Origin: Nipponacmea schrenckii
Taxonomy: Eukaryota; Mollusca; Gastropoda; Lottiidae
Direction of reading: 5' to 3'
Length of the DNA: 64,000 nt
Assembly: GCA_030562195.1 (NCBI GenBank)
Contig: JAUJPP010000011.1
Coordinates: forward strand, 8,680,001-8,744,000
The notes under the pieces are model-generated. The model worked only from the letters and a program-made list of their open reading frames with translations, made no database searches and was not told the origin of the DNA. Below are positions 12,966 to 26,300 of this stretch, piece after piece (position 1 is the stretch's first letter; the number at the start of each line of letters is the position of its first letter). The position numbers and the translations under genes were made by a program.

Positions 12966-13259
12966 TTAAGAGGATGGAGTCAAGAACAGATCGACTGCTA
13001 ACATACGCCTTGTTATTAAACAGTGTGAATTATTTTATATCTCTATTTAAATTTCATAGAAATACAATACCCTTATAGAGTCAAAAGTCAAATTTATCTT
13101 CTGAATCATTTGATGTCGCAACCTGTATAGATAACAATATCCTACTCTTCTCACGTTATTTCCTTCTTTCGGTTTAATGTATATTGACATTGGGTAACTA
13201 GGGAATATTCCGGGTTGATTTGTAGTTTCCAGGTAAAGGGCTGGATTGATTAGTCATTC

Positions 13260-13480
13260 ATAAAGCCCTTGGCACAGAGTCTAAAATACTCACCCGCTAA
13301 CCTAAAGAATTCAATCTCAGCAATGGTCGAGATGAACTTTCGGAATTTTCTACCCGGTTTCCACCTGTCAGTGATGTATGTCGGAGGGACTGATATGGGA
13401 AAGTGTCTAGTCGTTCGGATGGGACAATTTAACAGATACCCACTGTGCTACAGGTGGTGCATGTTAAAGATCGCTTCTAC
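13260..13480 (+). repeat. SINE-like element family B (forward)
   Basis: Carries ggtcgagatgaactttcgg, 'cggtttccacctgtcagtga' and 'gttcggatgggacaat', the reverse complement of the copy at 15190-15345. The open frame at 13269-13523 is a shadow of this repeat. Confidence 0.75.
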
Positions 13481-13910
13481 CGAATCGAAGCAGGAAAGGG
13501 AAAAACAAAGCATGATTTCATAATTATCAACCGCTTCAGATCTTCCCATAGTAATTAATTTCTTTCTATTCACTTCAGATGTTCAGTTGTTCGTGAAATA
13601 ACCTTTGACCCTGGGAAGAAAATTGACATACAAGTCCTTAAAAAAATAAACCCGGATGTACTAATAATTGAATACATTTTATAGATTTTCCATTTTTAGA
13701 TAAACATTGAAGTTTTCCTCATTCTTAAAGATAAAATAAACTCATGTTTACAACGGTATGGTGAAATAACACAATTTTTTTTTATCCTTTGAAGTATAAA
13801 GAAAGATGAATTGGTGTTTTCGTAACCTAACCCCTCACCGAATTTCATCTTCTTCCCTGTTCTGTTCGACATGATCAAAATGTCTCAATTATATTTGTTT
13901 TAACATTGTC

Positions 13911-13948
13911 TTATAACCCATAACCCATAACCCATAACCCATAACCCG
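13911..13948. repeat. Short (ATAACCC)n tract
   Basis: Five tandem 7-bp units of ATAACCC. It resembles, but is not, the TTAGGG-type animal telomere repeat, because the unit has an extra A. Confidence 0.85.
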
Positions 13949-14019
13949 TATTTAATGAAGTTCATCACTACACTTTGTTTCAACATGGTCTTTATTAACT
14001 GTATAAAACTTAGCCCAGA

Positions 14020-14225
14020 AGTATAAACTGATGATGACAATGTAAATTGTTGAAACGTTGTGTTGAATAAAATCCAGAAGTAGTGTGTCATATAAACTGG
14101 TGATGACAATGTAAATTGTTGAAACGTTGTGTTGAATAAAACCCAGGAGTAGCATACCATATAAACTGATGATGGCAATGTAAATTGTTGAAACGGTGTG
14201 TACAATAAAACCCCACGAGTGCTAT
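14020..14225. repeat. Three units of the 68-70 bp minisatellite
   Basis: Same core (tgtaaattgttgaaacgttg) as the array at 8715-9625, about 4.4 kb away. It may represent an independent seed of the same family. Confidence 0.85.
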
Positions 14226-14835
14226 AGGCCTACCAAATATATAAAATTATGTTCCGTAATTCGAGATGTATATGGTTTTAAACTGAGCTAGCTGACTATC
14301 CAATGAGGTCGACCTTGGTATCTGGCCCCATGTCGGTTATATCAATAACGGGGCTATTAAACCTAGGCTATATAGAATATGTTAATTGAATATGATCAAT
14401 TAATGGTTTTGAGACACGAACACCACTTACTTATTGCTTACATTTACTTATAGCCTATCATAAATCATTTCTGGTTTTTTATTTCAAAACAATATCAGTT
14501 TACTTGGAAACGCTAATGTTTTGGAGACAAGGGGCCTAATTCGTGTCTAGTTTAAAATCCAGGTTTTTAAAATGTAGTAATCTAATAGGCGGAATCAAAC
14601 AAACTTTTAAATCAATTGAAATGATTGACAATCAGATTAGCCTACTGGAACACTAAAGCTATTTTGAGTTTGGTTTTTTACAAGGGTTAGACAATTAAAT
14701 TCAGGGCTTGTTTTGGTTCATTTGTAAAAGTAGTTATAAACTCAACGACCTCCTTCCATCGAGATAAATATCATAAAAATGAATTGAGAAAGAGAAATGA
14801 AAGAAAGAAACAATTAGGCTTATACCTACAACTTA

Positions 14836-15030
14836 GGTTCACAAGTCGGTCGGGACAGGAATCCTTTCTACCTCCTGGTCCTTGGCCAAACCTCTTGGTA
14901 TTGATCTTTCCCGGATTATCTGTACCCAATTACAGCTGGAGGTATGAGTGAAGATGACTTATTCAAGGCCATCACACTCCGATCGAGATTAGAACTTTTC
15001 AACCTATCCAAGCAAACGACGTCATGAGGT
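14836..15030 (-). repeat. SINE-like element family A (antisense)
   Basis: Shows ccttggccaaacctcttggt, 'gattatctgtaccca', 'gaagatgacttattcaaggc' and 'aagcaaacgacgtcatgagg', the reverse complement of the 507-760 copy. It is immediately followed by a family B copy at 15040. Confidence 0.75.
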
Positions 15031-15039
15031 AAATGGAAA

Positions 15040-15345
15040 TGGAGTTTTACGTCCTACTCTTCTGCACCTTATGGGCTAATGAAGACGGGCAACGCCATGC
15101 AGTGTGCAATGAGGGAAATTTTGCCAGGACAGTGGCATTAGCCTACTCTTTTTGCGATTTCCAGCTGTCGAGGGATCTTTAACGTGCACAGCCTGTAGCA
15201 CACGGGTCCTCGGTTTGTTGTCCCAACCGAACGACTAGACGCTTTTTCCTCCGACCTGCATCACTGACAAGGGGAAACCGGGATGAAAAATCCGAAAGTT
15301 CATCTCGACCTTAGCCGGATTGAACGACGTCATGAGGTAGAGAAC
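15040..15345 (-). repeat. SINE-like element family B (antisense, near full length)
   Basis: Runs from ggagttttacgtcctactct through 'cagtgtgcaatgagggaaat' and 'gtcgagggatctttaacgtg' to 'gttcatctcgacctta'. It forms a nested or adjacent pair with the family A element. Confidence 0.8.
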
Positions 15346-17160
15346 CAAAAGAGAATAATAAAACCATAACATACAAAATAGAATTGGTGTGAATTGAATT
15401 TGGGTTTTTATTTTCTGACCAAAGAGGAAGTTATCCTTATAACATGAACTTCATTTAGTTGAAAAGAAAATTCAAACTGTCTAATTGACAATATTTTTCA
15501 CTGTAAGCATTTTCTTCTACACGTTATTTCAGAGACGTGGTATTATAGAGACGTTCACCAATAATACTTTAGTCTCAGAACATTCTTAGTGTGAGGTATT
15601 TTCGAACGAATTTTAGTATATTTCTGAAAAGTATTTACACATATTTATCCTCACCCCCCACTCCCACACCCCAAATAGCAAAACTGTCTCTTTAATAATT
15701 CATAATAAGCTCTGGAAATGGGCAAGTGACCTTCTGTTTTGACATATCCTGTCTTCTCTTCAATCTTGTCTGCTGTCTTGTCTATTGTCTTTTAATGTAC
15801 TATTCTGTATTGTCTAATGCCAAGCCTCGCCATGCACTGTTCTTAATTTTTCAACTTTTAATTGTGTTATTTTATAAACCCAGTGCTGCCAGGGGATGGA
15901 AAATATTCTTTAACACTGACATGGTGAGAGAAAATAAGAAAAGGGGGATAGTATTTCCCCGGAACGGTGGAATCACGATAGTTAACAGAAATATATATGT
16001 TGCTATTTCAGAAAACAGGAATTATGCGGAAACACCAATTTTTGTAGCTTTTAACTTCTCAAGTTCTATATTTTGTTATACAGATTAATGCAAAAGAAAT
16101 CGATTCTTTTTCACTTACAAATCCTTGGACAAATCCAAAAATATCTTTAATCTGATTATTGTTGCTACTTTCAGCTTCGTGTTTCCATGACGATACGTAA
16201 TTCTACGCAAACTGTTAATTGGTAAGGTGAAATAAACATTGTTTATTGTTGCTATGGTAACAGAATTAGTAAAACAAGACAATGGTTTGAATTAAACGGA
16301 ATCAGATTCTAACTTGAAGTATAAGTTATAGATAACCGGCTTGTCTTAGAAACAGACAAAAAAGTTAGTCCAAACTTTAAATACAGATAAAAAACCCGCA
16401 AGCAGACAAGATATACGTACACCATTCCTACCAACATTCGACTTCACGATAACACACACTATAAGATGCATTCTGGCATTGTTTAGGGTCAAATCAAGCT
16501 TACTAATTGATCAATCAGCGTTTCTAACGAATATTCCCCATATTCACACCGTTTGTGGGCGTATCAAAGTTTTAGAAATTCATAGAAATGATTGCACTTC
16601 ACAGCACTTATACTTTTTCACAAGACCATGAACTGGATAATCGAAGAAAGACACTAATATTTGAATGACATTTTGAGACCAAACGATGTTTCTTACCTGG
16701 GGGAAAGAGGAAAATTTCCCTCAAATTACGCTAATTACAACTTAAAGACTAACTGGTATTTTTCCGATCATAAGAATATCTCTACTTTCGATTGATATAA
16801 GTATGAATAATTGAATATATATATATATGAGGGTGTGCGTGTAAATGAAAACCAGAGAACTCATGTTCAACTGTCTATCGTTTTCTCTAAATTACACACT
16901 ATATCGATATCTATACCACCCTCCCCCACCCAAACCTTCGTACATATAGCTCCCAGTACCCCAGACTCTCATCCACTACGCACGTTTCCTATACACTCCC
17001 GTGTAATCATCCCATTGCCAAGAGCCGCCCTCATACCAACTCCAACCTTCTCTAAACCCCCCGCTCCCTAAACGGAGTCACCCTACGCTCAAATAGACCC
17101 TTAATCCCCTGACCGGCACCTGTGATAACTGATACACTACTAGCCATCTCTAACAGTTAG
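15346..17160. other. Intergenic, upstream of CD52-like gene
   Basis: No exon recognised. The open frame 15726-16088 is Cys/Leu-rich with no domain; 16811-17071 is Pro-rich from a C-rich tract. An exact GTTGCTATGGTAAC (RFX X-box-like) lies at 16248-16261. Confidence 0.45.
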
Positions 17161-17202
17161 TAATAAACAATAGTTTCTAGGGGCGTGAAAGGACGTTATC
17201 TG

Positions 17203-17210
17203 TGACGTCA
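17203..17210. promoter_or_regulatory. TGACGTCA (CRE-type) site upstream of the CD52-like gene
   Basis: Perfect octamer about 145 bp before the ATG at 17355, a position compatible with a core-promoter-proximal CREB/ATF site. It is the best-placed of the many TGACGTCA motifs in the window. No TATA box is evident. Confidence 0.4.
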
Positions 17211-17354
17211 TCACCGGTAGAAAAAGGCAGGTGCGACAGTTTACCTGTCAGAACTAGCCGTGTTGCAGACGTGAAGATAATCCTTATTAGACGACAGTAG
17301 TCAAGCAGACGTCAGTTTTATACCGGAGCTACAATACAATCAACAATAGACAAA

Positions 17355-20300
17355 ATGATGAAATTATTATTTTTCTTTGCACTCGCCTTATTCATCGCAT
17401 TTGTGACAGTCTCGGCAAACAATACAACCACCAATACACAGACAGTGCAAGTGATGTAAGTTTTTTGACTTTTTATCTATAATCGTATAATTTTATATTT
17501 GTCGTGAATATTTTTTTGTGGAATCGAACAAACTAATCTACCTATGTTCGGAAGATTGAATAAAAAATTCATCAAAAAAAGATCAAATATTTTTTGGTAA
17601 AGACTTTCTGCTCATGACACTGTATCATATATTTCTAAATAATTGAGGCGCCGCGAGTTTTTGAGGACCTTTGATGACAGAGTATATAGATAATTTAAAG
17701 AAGAAAATATGTAAAATGAAATTTCAGTATATTCCTAATTTTGGATTAATGTTCAACTTCAGTTTTCTATTTCATTTCATTTATTCGATAAGATACAGAA
17801 CAGAAGGATATATAACTCTATTTTATTTCTTTTGTCCAATAAGATACAGAACAATAGGATGTAAAACTCCATTTGATTTCATTAGTTCAATGAGATACAG
17901 AACAGTAGAATATAAAACTCTATTTCGTTTCATAAATCCAATAAGATACAGAACAGTAGGATATAAAACTACATTTCATTAGTTCAATAAGATACAGAAC
18001 AGTTGGATATAAAACTCCATTTCATTAGTTCAATAAGATACAGAACAGCGGGATATAAAACTCCATTTCATTTCATTAATCCAATAAGATACAGAAAAGA
18101 AAGAAATAAAATTCTATTTCATTTCATTAGTGTTAGATGGTGATGAGAACTAAGTCTCATAAAAGCACTGGCCTAGGTCACAAAGTAAAGATTTATGATA
18201 AAAAAACAAGGTGCAAGTTAAAGGTTAAGAAAATTAAATTTGTTATTTTTTAAAAACACATCTCTAAAAAGTATAAATTGTTTTGGTAAAATAGCTGGGA
18301 AAATATAAAAATTCCTCTGTCAATAGTCTTATAAGACACAGAACAGTAGGATATAAAACTCTATTTCATTTCATTAGTCCATTAAGATACAGAACAGTAG
18401 GATATAAAACTCTATTTCATTTCATTAATCCAATAAGATAAAGAACAGTAGAATATGAAACTCTATTTCATTTCATTAATCCAATAAGATAAAGAACAGT
18501 AGAATATAAAACTCTATTTCATTTCATTAATCCAATAAGATAAAGAACAGTAGAATATAAAACTCTATTTCATTTCATTAATCCAATAAGATAAAGAACA
18601 GTAGAATATAAAACTCTATTTCATTTCATTAGTCCAATAAGATAAAGAACAGTAGGATATAAAACTCTATTTCATTTTACTAGTCCGATAAGATAAAGAA
18701 CAGTAGAATATGAAACTCTATTTCATTTCATTAATCCAATAAGATAAAGAACAGTAGAATATAAAACTCTATTTCATTTCATTGTTACAATAAGACACAG
18801 AACAGTAGGACATAAAACTATAATTAATTTCAATATGTTATTTCAATGAAAATAAACAGAATCCGGACAGTTAGCCGTAGTAAGAACCGTGCTGCATCAA
18901 AAAGTCGATAACAGTATAGAAACGTCCAATGTGGCGCCGCCGAAATATGCAAAGTTAAACGTCATTTCATTTCCTTAATCTAATCAGACACTAAAGGTGA
19001 GGACGTAAAACTCCCTTGAATTTTGTTCTCATGGAGTTAAGTTTCTTCCTGGTTGGGGATATTTCACAAAGCCCCCTAATTTAATCGCTTCGAGACTATT
19101 TTTAAGATCCTATTTATTCAACTGGTGAATATATTAGCGGGATTGTATAGAGACTGAATTAAAATGACATTAATAAAGGGGATACTGATAGCAACGATTA
19201 CTGCTAGTCAGTCTAATTTATAATCAGACGTCTATGGTTCATGTAATTCCTTTAAAGCTAAACGTTTCATGACGTCACTAATCCCGAATCTGCTTGTTTC
19301 ATAATAGGCCTTGATGTTTTATGAAATGTTTTCATCGAACACTCGAGGAATTGCAGGCACCACAGACGTTTGATTAGAAATTGGAATGGTACAATATGAT
19401 GCTATCAGTGTTCCTTATACACAAAACAAAATTGGAAAAGCCCTTTACAATCCCTTTAAAATAGAACTTGAGATACAGAGGTTGCAACCGGAGATAAAAT
19501 AATAACTTTGTTATATAAGTTTGAATAGTTATATAAGGTGGGAGTTAAAGTCAGGGTGACCTGAGATAATAAAATAGATATTTTTAAGCTAATTTCGTAT
19601 TTGATTTGAAAAAAAAAATGAAATCCATGTGTGATTTCAAGGACCAATAGAAAACATAAATAACGTCAATCATATAGATCAGATAATTCAAAAAAATATT
19701 AAATTTGAAAGACCATGGAAACATAACACTGTATAAATTTAGAAAAATACAATTCAGGTTTACATCCTTTTCATATAGTTCAATTATGACTAAATTCTAT
19801 TTGCCTGGCCTTTAACATACAGAGCACTGGTAACATATCCCTGAATAAGGGCAATGAAATTTCTGATACAGATCGCGAGTGACGTGATACATAGGCACTC
19901 GTTCAGATTAGGAATGTACCCTCGAAATTTCTGTCTCCCAAGTTTGCGAAGATGTCTCCTTAAACTCATAGAGCCTAATAATAAATGTCCAAATTATGCT
20001 CATAGTTCAAGCAACAAGTGTGCCCCCCCCCCCCCTCTCTCTATCTGCTCCCCACCCCACTGCTGTCCACAGTAAGTCTGTATAATCACTACCGTGTTAT
20101 TAGAAACTGTGTTTGTTCATCACGAGAATATCATATTAAATTTCCAATGAGAAGGTATAATTACTGAGCTTAATTGGAATTTTATACGAGGTCAGCACAT
20201 CCAGAATGGTTAATGATTTTTTAATGATAATTATTAATCAAATTGTGTTGCTATGGTAACATATAGATTGTGCTAATAGGACTATGTTGTTGTCAACTGT

Positions 20301-23300
20301 AATGCATGTTTCATTACAATACATGGATTTTACTAGTTAATTAATTTGATGCTTACAATTACGTCTTCATTCTCTGTAGGCCTACCAGATCTCTGCAATG
20401 CCACGCAGTGTGCAATGAGGAGTTATTTTGCCCAAAAAGCGACACAAGTCACTCGTTATCAAGCTCGTTAATATATAAGGAATTCGTAAAGACTTCGTTA
20501 ATATTTGCTGGATTTGTTGCCAATAACAACCACTGCGCGGGAAGTATCAAAACTTCCCGCCAAACGTGAATAGACAGGTCACGATTTTCCAGTCATACGT
20601 GCGATTTAAAATAAATTACCTATTCAACATTGCATTTCGTAATTTGATATTTTTGTTAAGTCTGCCCCTGAAAAACAAAGAAGAATAAGTTAGTTACAAT
20701 GGAAGTTATTGTTGTGGTGGAAGAGGATACCTGTATATTAAAGTTTAGAATACAATAGATCTAGGCTATATAACACTGTTGCCTTGGTCCCACTTGGTTA
20801 GTTACCGGTAATATTATATCTAAACACGTCTTCGTACAGGAAAAAATCTTCTAAACTATGATGTTGTAACATTCTTTTTATATATGAAAAAAAAGTTAAA
20901 GTATTTTTAAATCATTGTCACAAAGACAAAATAAGTTTCAGTTGCATATACTATGTATCAAGAAATACAGCAGTCGTTCGGACAAAAATATAATATCACA
21001 ACGGCGTTGATGTGGATTGTGAAATGAGGCTGCCACGACTTCAGACAACATCCATTAGCAGATTCAAATATAACTTCATTGTTAATGACGTTGTTTGCTC
21101 TCTTGGATAATTCGGTCCCGTTACCCTATGATCGATAGATATCAACTGGATATATTTATATAGCGCCATCATCCACAAAAAGTGCTCTGATTCGCTGTAC
21201 AATATGATATACGGAAATATAGGGTAAAATGGCAATTGCTGTAAAAAATTAAAAGTAAAAAATATCAAACGGTAAAATAATCCTCAGTTTGGGTGCTTGG
21301 TTGGTAAAAGAACGCTCCTCGAAAGTTTTAGTTATGTGTTAGCACAGAATTATCAGAAGACGAAAGAATAGTCAGATTAGGTGTGTTTACTTCTAAAAGT
21401 GAGGACAAATGATAGGGTGCAATATCATTTAAATATTTCTAAGTTAAAAGAAGGATCTAAAATTGTATTCTATAAATAGTTGATGTGTTAAGGTGAGCAT
21501 ATTCTGCCCTTTGTCGGAATCTTTCACTGTACAGAATAAAAAGCTGATTCAGTTAGTTTTGTAATTAAGTTTCTGTATATATTTTAATTATTCAAGCTGA
21601 AGAAGGTTAATTGTGTATTTATTTAAATATTCATGTCGGTTCACGTATACAACAGATAAAAACCATTAAAATATTCATTAGAGTTCAGGTATGCTGGGTG
21701 ACTAATGATTCAAATGTACCCGAATCACCAGTATTAGCCCTAACATTAACCCTTTATATTCATAGGTTATTCAGGGCGTAAAACTGTATTCTGCTAGTCG
21801 GCAGATCGACCTAGGCTAGGGCCATATTTAAAAGCAAGTTTCTTCATGATTTGAAAGTGAAATGGAGTTTTACGTCCTGCTATTCACGACACGCCTTTAT
21901 GATATATACCAGGATTTATGGCCGGTCATTATCGGAGATAAGATTGTTATCATAATTGTTAGAAAAGGCAAAATAAATATTACACGGAGTTTATTGCCCG
22001 TTTTTTTCAATTCTTCAATATTAATAGAGGTTAATAAACAAGTCAGTTGGTCGCCACACCTTCAAATCAACCTTAAATTAGTTTCGCTTTGGATTTAGGA
22101 CATATCTCGAGATTGAAATTTAGGGTTGAGTTTTAATACTCATGGGTAGGGTTGTTTGCCAAATTGGGATGAAGTTGTTTGGGGTGCTAGAAAGGTAGGG
22201 CCCCGGAGTCACCCATGTGTTGAAAGTTACTGTTAAAAGTTACTGTTGAGCTTGTACATATATGGCTTAAAACGGTCTACCAAGTTTCAGAGGCACTAAA
22301 ATTGAGAAAGGTGTCAGGCATTTGATATCGACACCACTGGGTTCATACCATGTTCATGATTTTTGATTTACGTCCCCCATGCCCCAAACCCACCCTTCCA
22401 ACATATACATGTTTCGTAACGTGTTAATAGCAAGTAATGACATTGGCAAATTGAACTATTCAAACGAAACGAAACACTTGTTATTGTAATTTACTTTTAG
22501 TAATACATGAGTTATTGTATATCTAGATTATCTATATTATATGTAATGCAGCAACGTTATATGATCAACTTTTCACTGTTTTAGAAGTGAATATTGAATA
22601 TCAATATAGTTTTCATTGAATCCATTATCTTCTCATTACTTGCCAACAAGTGGGTGTAAGAACTTATGTTGAAGAGTTATTAACTTTGAAGAATAGAGTA
22701 TACAAGGTTTATACTACAATCATAGCTATTCTGTCAGATAAAACTTGTTTCAATATTGACTTTCTGTCTTTAATATACTCCAATATAATTTAAACTTGTA
22801 TTGTAAGGGGCGTCGATGATAACGAAGATAAATAAACATCAAATAGATTTTAAAACAGACCAAAGTCTTAACATGGGAAGGGAAGAAAGTAAAGATGTTA
22901 AACGATTTAAGAAATTGGTATAGCGATAGCGCATTTTAGAATTTACACAAATAGTCCCAAACAGACCAACTGTACCACTCGTCGTGCAACCGGAAGTTAT
23001 AACTCGTTATCACTAATATCTTTTGAAACAAAACGAAATATTTGAATGTCGAGGAATTTGGTCGGTCGGGATTTTAAATCCCCAGGTCCATATCGAGTTT
23101 TGTTGATAAAGTTTAGGATCTTGTCGGGGCTTGCTTCATTTCAGGGATGTTATTCAAATGAATTAAAAGTTCAGCTCCATGTGGGTAACCCAATATTTTA
23201 AGCTTGGTTGATTGAAAGCGTCCCCTAGGTTTTTTTTTATCTGAAGATCAATAAACTTATAGCTTCTATTAGCTCCAATACATAGTAGTTGAACATTATT

Positions 23301-26300
23301 TATGTCATTCTAACAGAGGCGGTATTTGATCTGTCATTCAAACATGTTTTAGTTGCAAGTAGAGCGCCCCTGTTGACTAGTTTAGAATTATCAATAAGTT
23401 AGGGAATGCAGTGGATATCTTATCATTAACTATGAGTATTAGATTCCTAGAATGTCTCCACTGATCACTAAAATACACAGATTGATCTCAGCCGGGTGAT
23501 TTATTGAAATGTGATAGCAGATCAAAGTCTTAGAGGTCATTGATTTATTGATAAAGATCGATATCCTGATTAAAATAAATCACTTTATAGAATCAGTGCT
23601 ATAACAAGTAAAGTACATAGATTATTTGTGAAAACAAAATGCCTAGTACTTGAGTCTTTGACATGTCTCACCTTCAACCCTTCAGGTGCAAATAACCTGA
23701 AGGGTAGACAATAGAAGAATTGTTCGGTTGCCTCCAAGGGAAGAGGAGTGGGAGATAAGTTGCTGTGTACTCACAATGAATGATCCTGTTCAAAAAACAT
23801 TTCGGGTTACAGAAGTGAATTTACATGTTGTCTAAATTTCATTCTTTTTTCAAAATTTTCTAGCAGGGACAAGTCTCTTTAATTAAAATGGTTTCAAGCT
23901 ATTCGGGTTTATGAAAGTCAAGGTCGATAATTATCATACTTTATACAAATCGAGAATCGAATTACATCCTCTTTGTTAAGGTCGTGACTGGAGGTGGTGA
24001 AGATAGTGGGAATTAATACTTGATAACTTCTAAGTCATCAAACTAGTTAGATATTTATATCGCCAATGTTCAATGATTTCGCTTACGTGTTCCTAGCATA
24101 TCGAAATTTTGCATATTTTCTTAATACGGGTTCTATATTCGAAACACTTATTGATAGCACATTGATATGTCGCTTATTTTATTAATCCGGGTTCTATATT
24201 CGAAACATGTATTGATAGCACGTTGATATGTCGCTTATTTTATTAATCCGGGTTCTATATTCGAAACACGTATTGATAGCACGTTGAAATTTCGCTTTTT
24301 TTTTGACATCCGGGTTCTATATTCGAAACATATTGATAGCACATTGATATGTCGCTTATTTTATTAATCCGGGTTCTATATTCGAAACACGTATTGATAG
24401 CACGTTGAAATTCGCTTATTTTATTAATCCGGGTTCTATATTCGAAACACGTATTGATAGCACGTTGAAATTTCGCTTTTTTTTAGACATCCGGGTTCTA
24501 TATTCGAAACAGATTGATAGACTATTTGATATGTTAACGCTATTTATTAAAAACTAAATGGTTTTTGGTTGTTCAACAACAAATCGTGTAATATGTCACT
24601 TTGCCTTAATAACATGTAATTTAATACGTGAAGTTTTTAATGTCTTTTCGCTGTATAAGTATATTGTCAGAGGCTATTGTCGAGTTTAAAATTATAAACA
24701 AATAGAGACGGAATCTGATGCACCATGTGAGATAATTCGATATTCCCAGATCACTAGAACAGATATACTATTGTTTAAGGAATTAAACCCTCTAATTACT
24801 GGGCTGATATACACGTGCCGAATAGTCAACAGAAGCATGTGCTCGTTGTGTGGTGTATATCCAATGGTATAGAGACTTCATTAATGCATATAACTTACGT
24901 TTTACAAACTGCTTAACTAATCAGGGGTGTTCCTAAGGAAACATTCAGGTGGGGTGACCACAAAAAAAAGCGTTGACGGGACAGGGAAGGGGGAGATGCA
25001 TTGGGAATATATAATCCTGTATCTTTTATATTGATATATTGATGTAGTTTGGTGATTGTCAATAACTCCATACTTACAACAGAGATTCATTGTAAGAGTA
25101 TATGAGAAACGGGGTCCAGGTTCAGCCTTAAATTAAAATATTTATCACCATGAACACCATTACAATTTAATCATCATATTACGTGGATTATAACCTTAAC
25201 CGGATTATATTTGATACGTTGAGAACCAGGTGCTTGAAAAACAGAGGTGAGAGGAAAGTAAATATAACCACTTCCTTGATGACAATAAACAAGGAAAAAC
25301 CTACATTTGATAGTTCTAAAGCGTTTTATATGATATCATTATCATTCTACAGGTGCGTTTCTGTTTCTTCCGCCTTCAGCAGCGCCACGTATAATTTATT
25401 ATGGGCCCATGGCGCAATCTGTGACCAATGAGAAACGTGTGTTATTTTAATTTGAGTTAATAATGTATTTGTATCTATTCTTACTAATAAGAAATATTTC
25501 GCTATAATTTGAGGTGTAGGATTGGTGACTTAAAGGTATACTACCTCGTAGAGTACCTGGTGTCAAAACTATTCGACAGAATGCCTTTATAATCTAATAC
25601 ATCTTTTATATAAAACTAAGTATGTTTGAAACACATATTGGTTAGTTTAATAGATATATATGTTATATAGAGATTCTATTCTTTAGTCATGACACCTGGT
25701 AAATCTAACTGATGAATATATACATGTACTCTTATTGACCAAGTTTGAGTTTGAAGTGTTTTTCAATAATAACTTAGTTTAATAGATATATCATGTTATT
25801 TAGAGATTCTATTCTTTAGTCACATGGAAGGTTCACAGATGATTATAGACTCTTGTTGAATGTTGAACCGTATGATTGGGATTTTTGCTCCTTGGAATCG
25901 TCAAAGTAGTCAGTCGTTCTCTGGATTTCTAGTTTTTGCAATTTTCTGGAGGAGGAGAACAAGAAATAAATGTCCCAGAACCAATTCAGTCCTGTAGGGA
26001 GAGAACTAGGATAAGAACTAATTCTGTCCTGGCGCCGAGGCTGACTTGTGTGATATTTATTAATCAATAAACAGATTATAAAGAAATAAAGATTATTAAA
26101 TACAGTTGTTAAATAACAGAACAGATAAATAAAGTAAAATAAAAGGGGAATTGTTTTGTTTCTGTAACCGCTGTTTGAAGAACATAAAAACCACAAGATA
26201 AGAAACAGGACAGTAACTAGGTCAAGAGAAGATACTATATGTCTGTTTATTATGATCTAATCGATATTAGTGACTAATCATAACGAGAGAAAACTGTTCA

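Noticed and set aside
12774..13523. Two short open frames that look gene-like
   Set aside because: Both coincide with copies of SINE-like family B that recur at many other places in the window.
13911..13948. Interstitial telomere sequence
   Set aside because: The unit is the 7-mer ATAACCC, not the 6-mer TAACCC, and there are only five copies.
15726..16088. 120-codon open frame with a hydrophobic N-terminus
   Set aside because: Cys/Leu-rich low-complexity start, no recognised domain, no splice sites in phase or supporting context.
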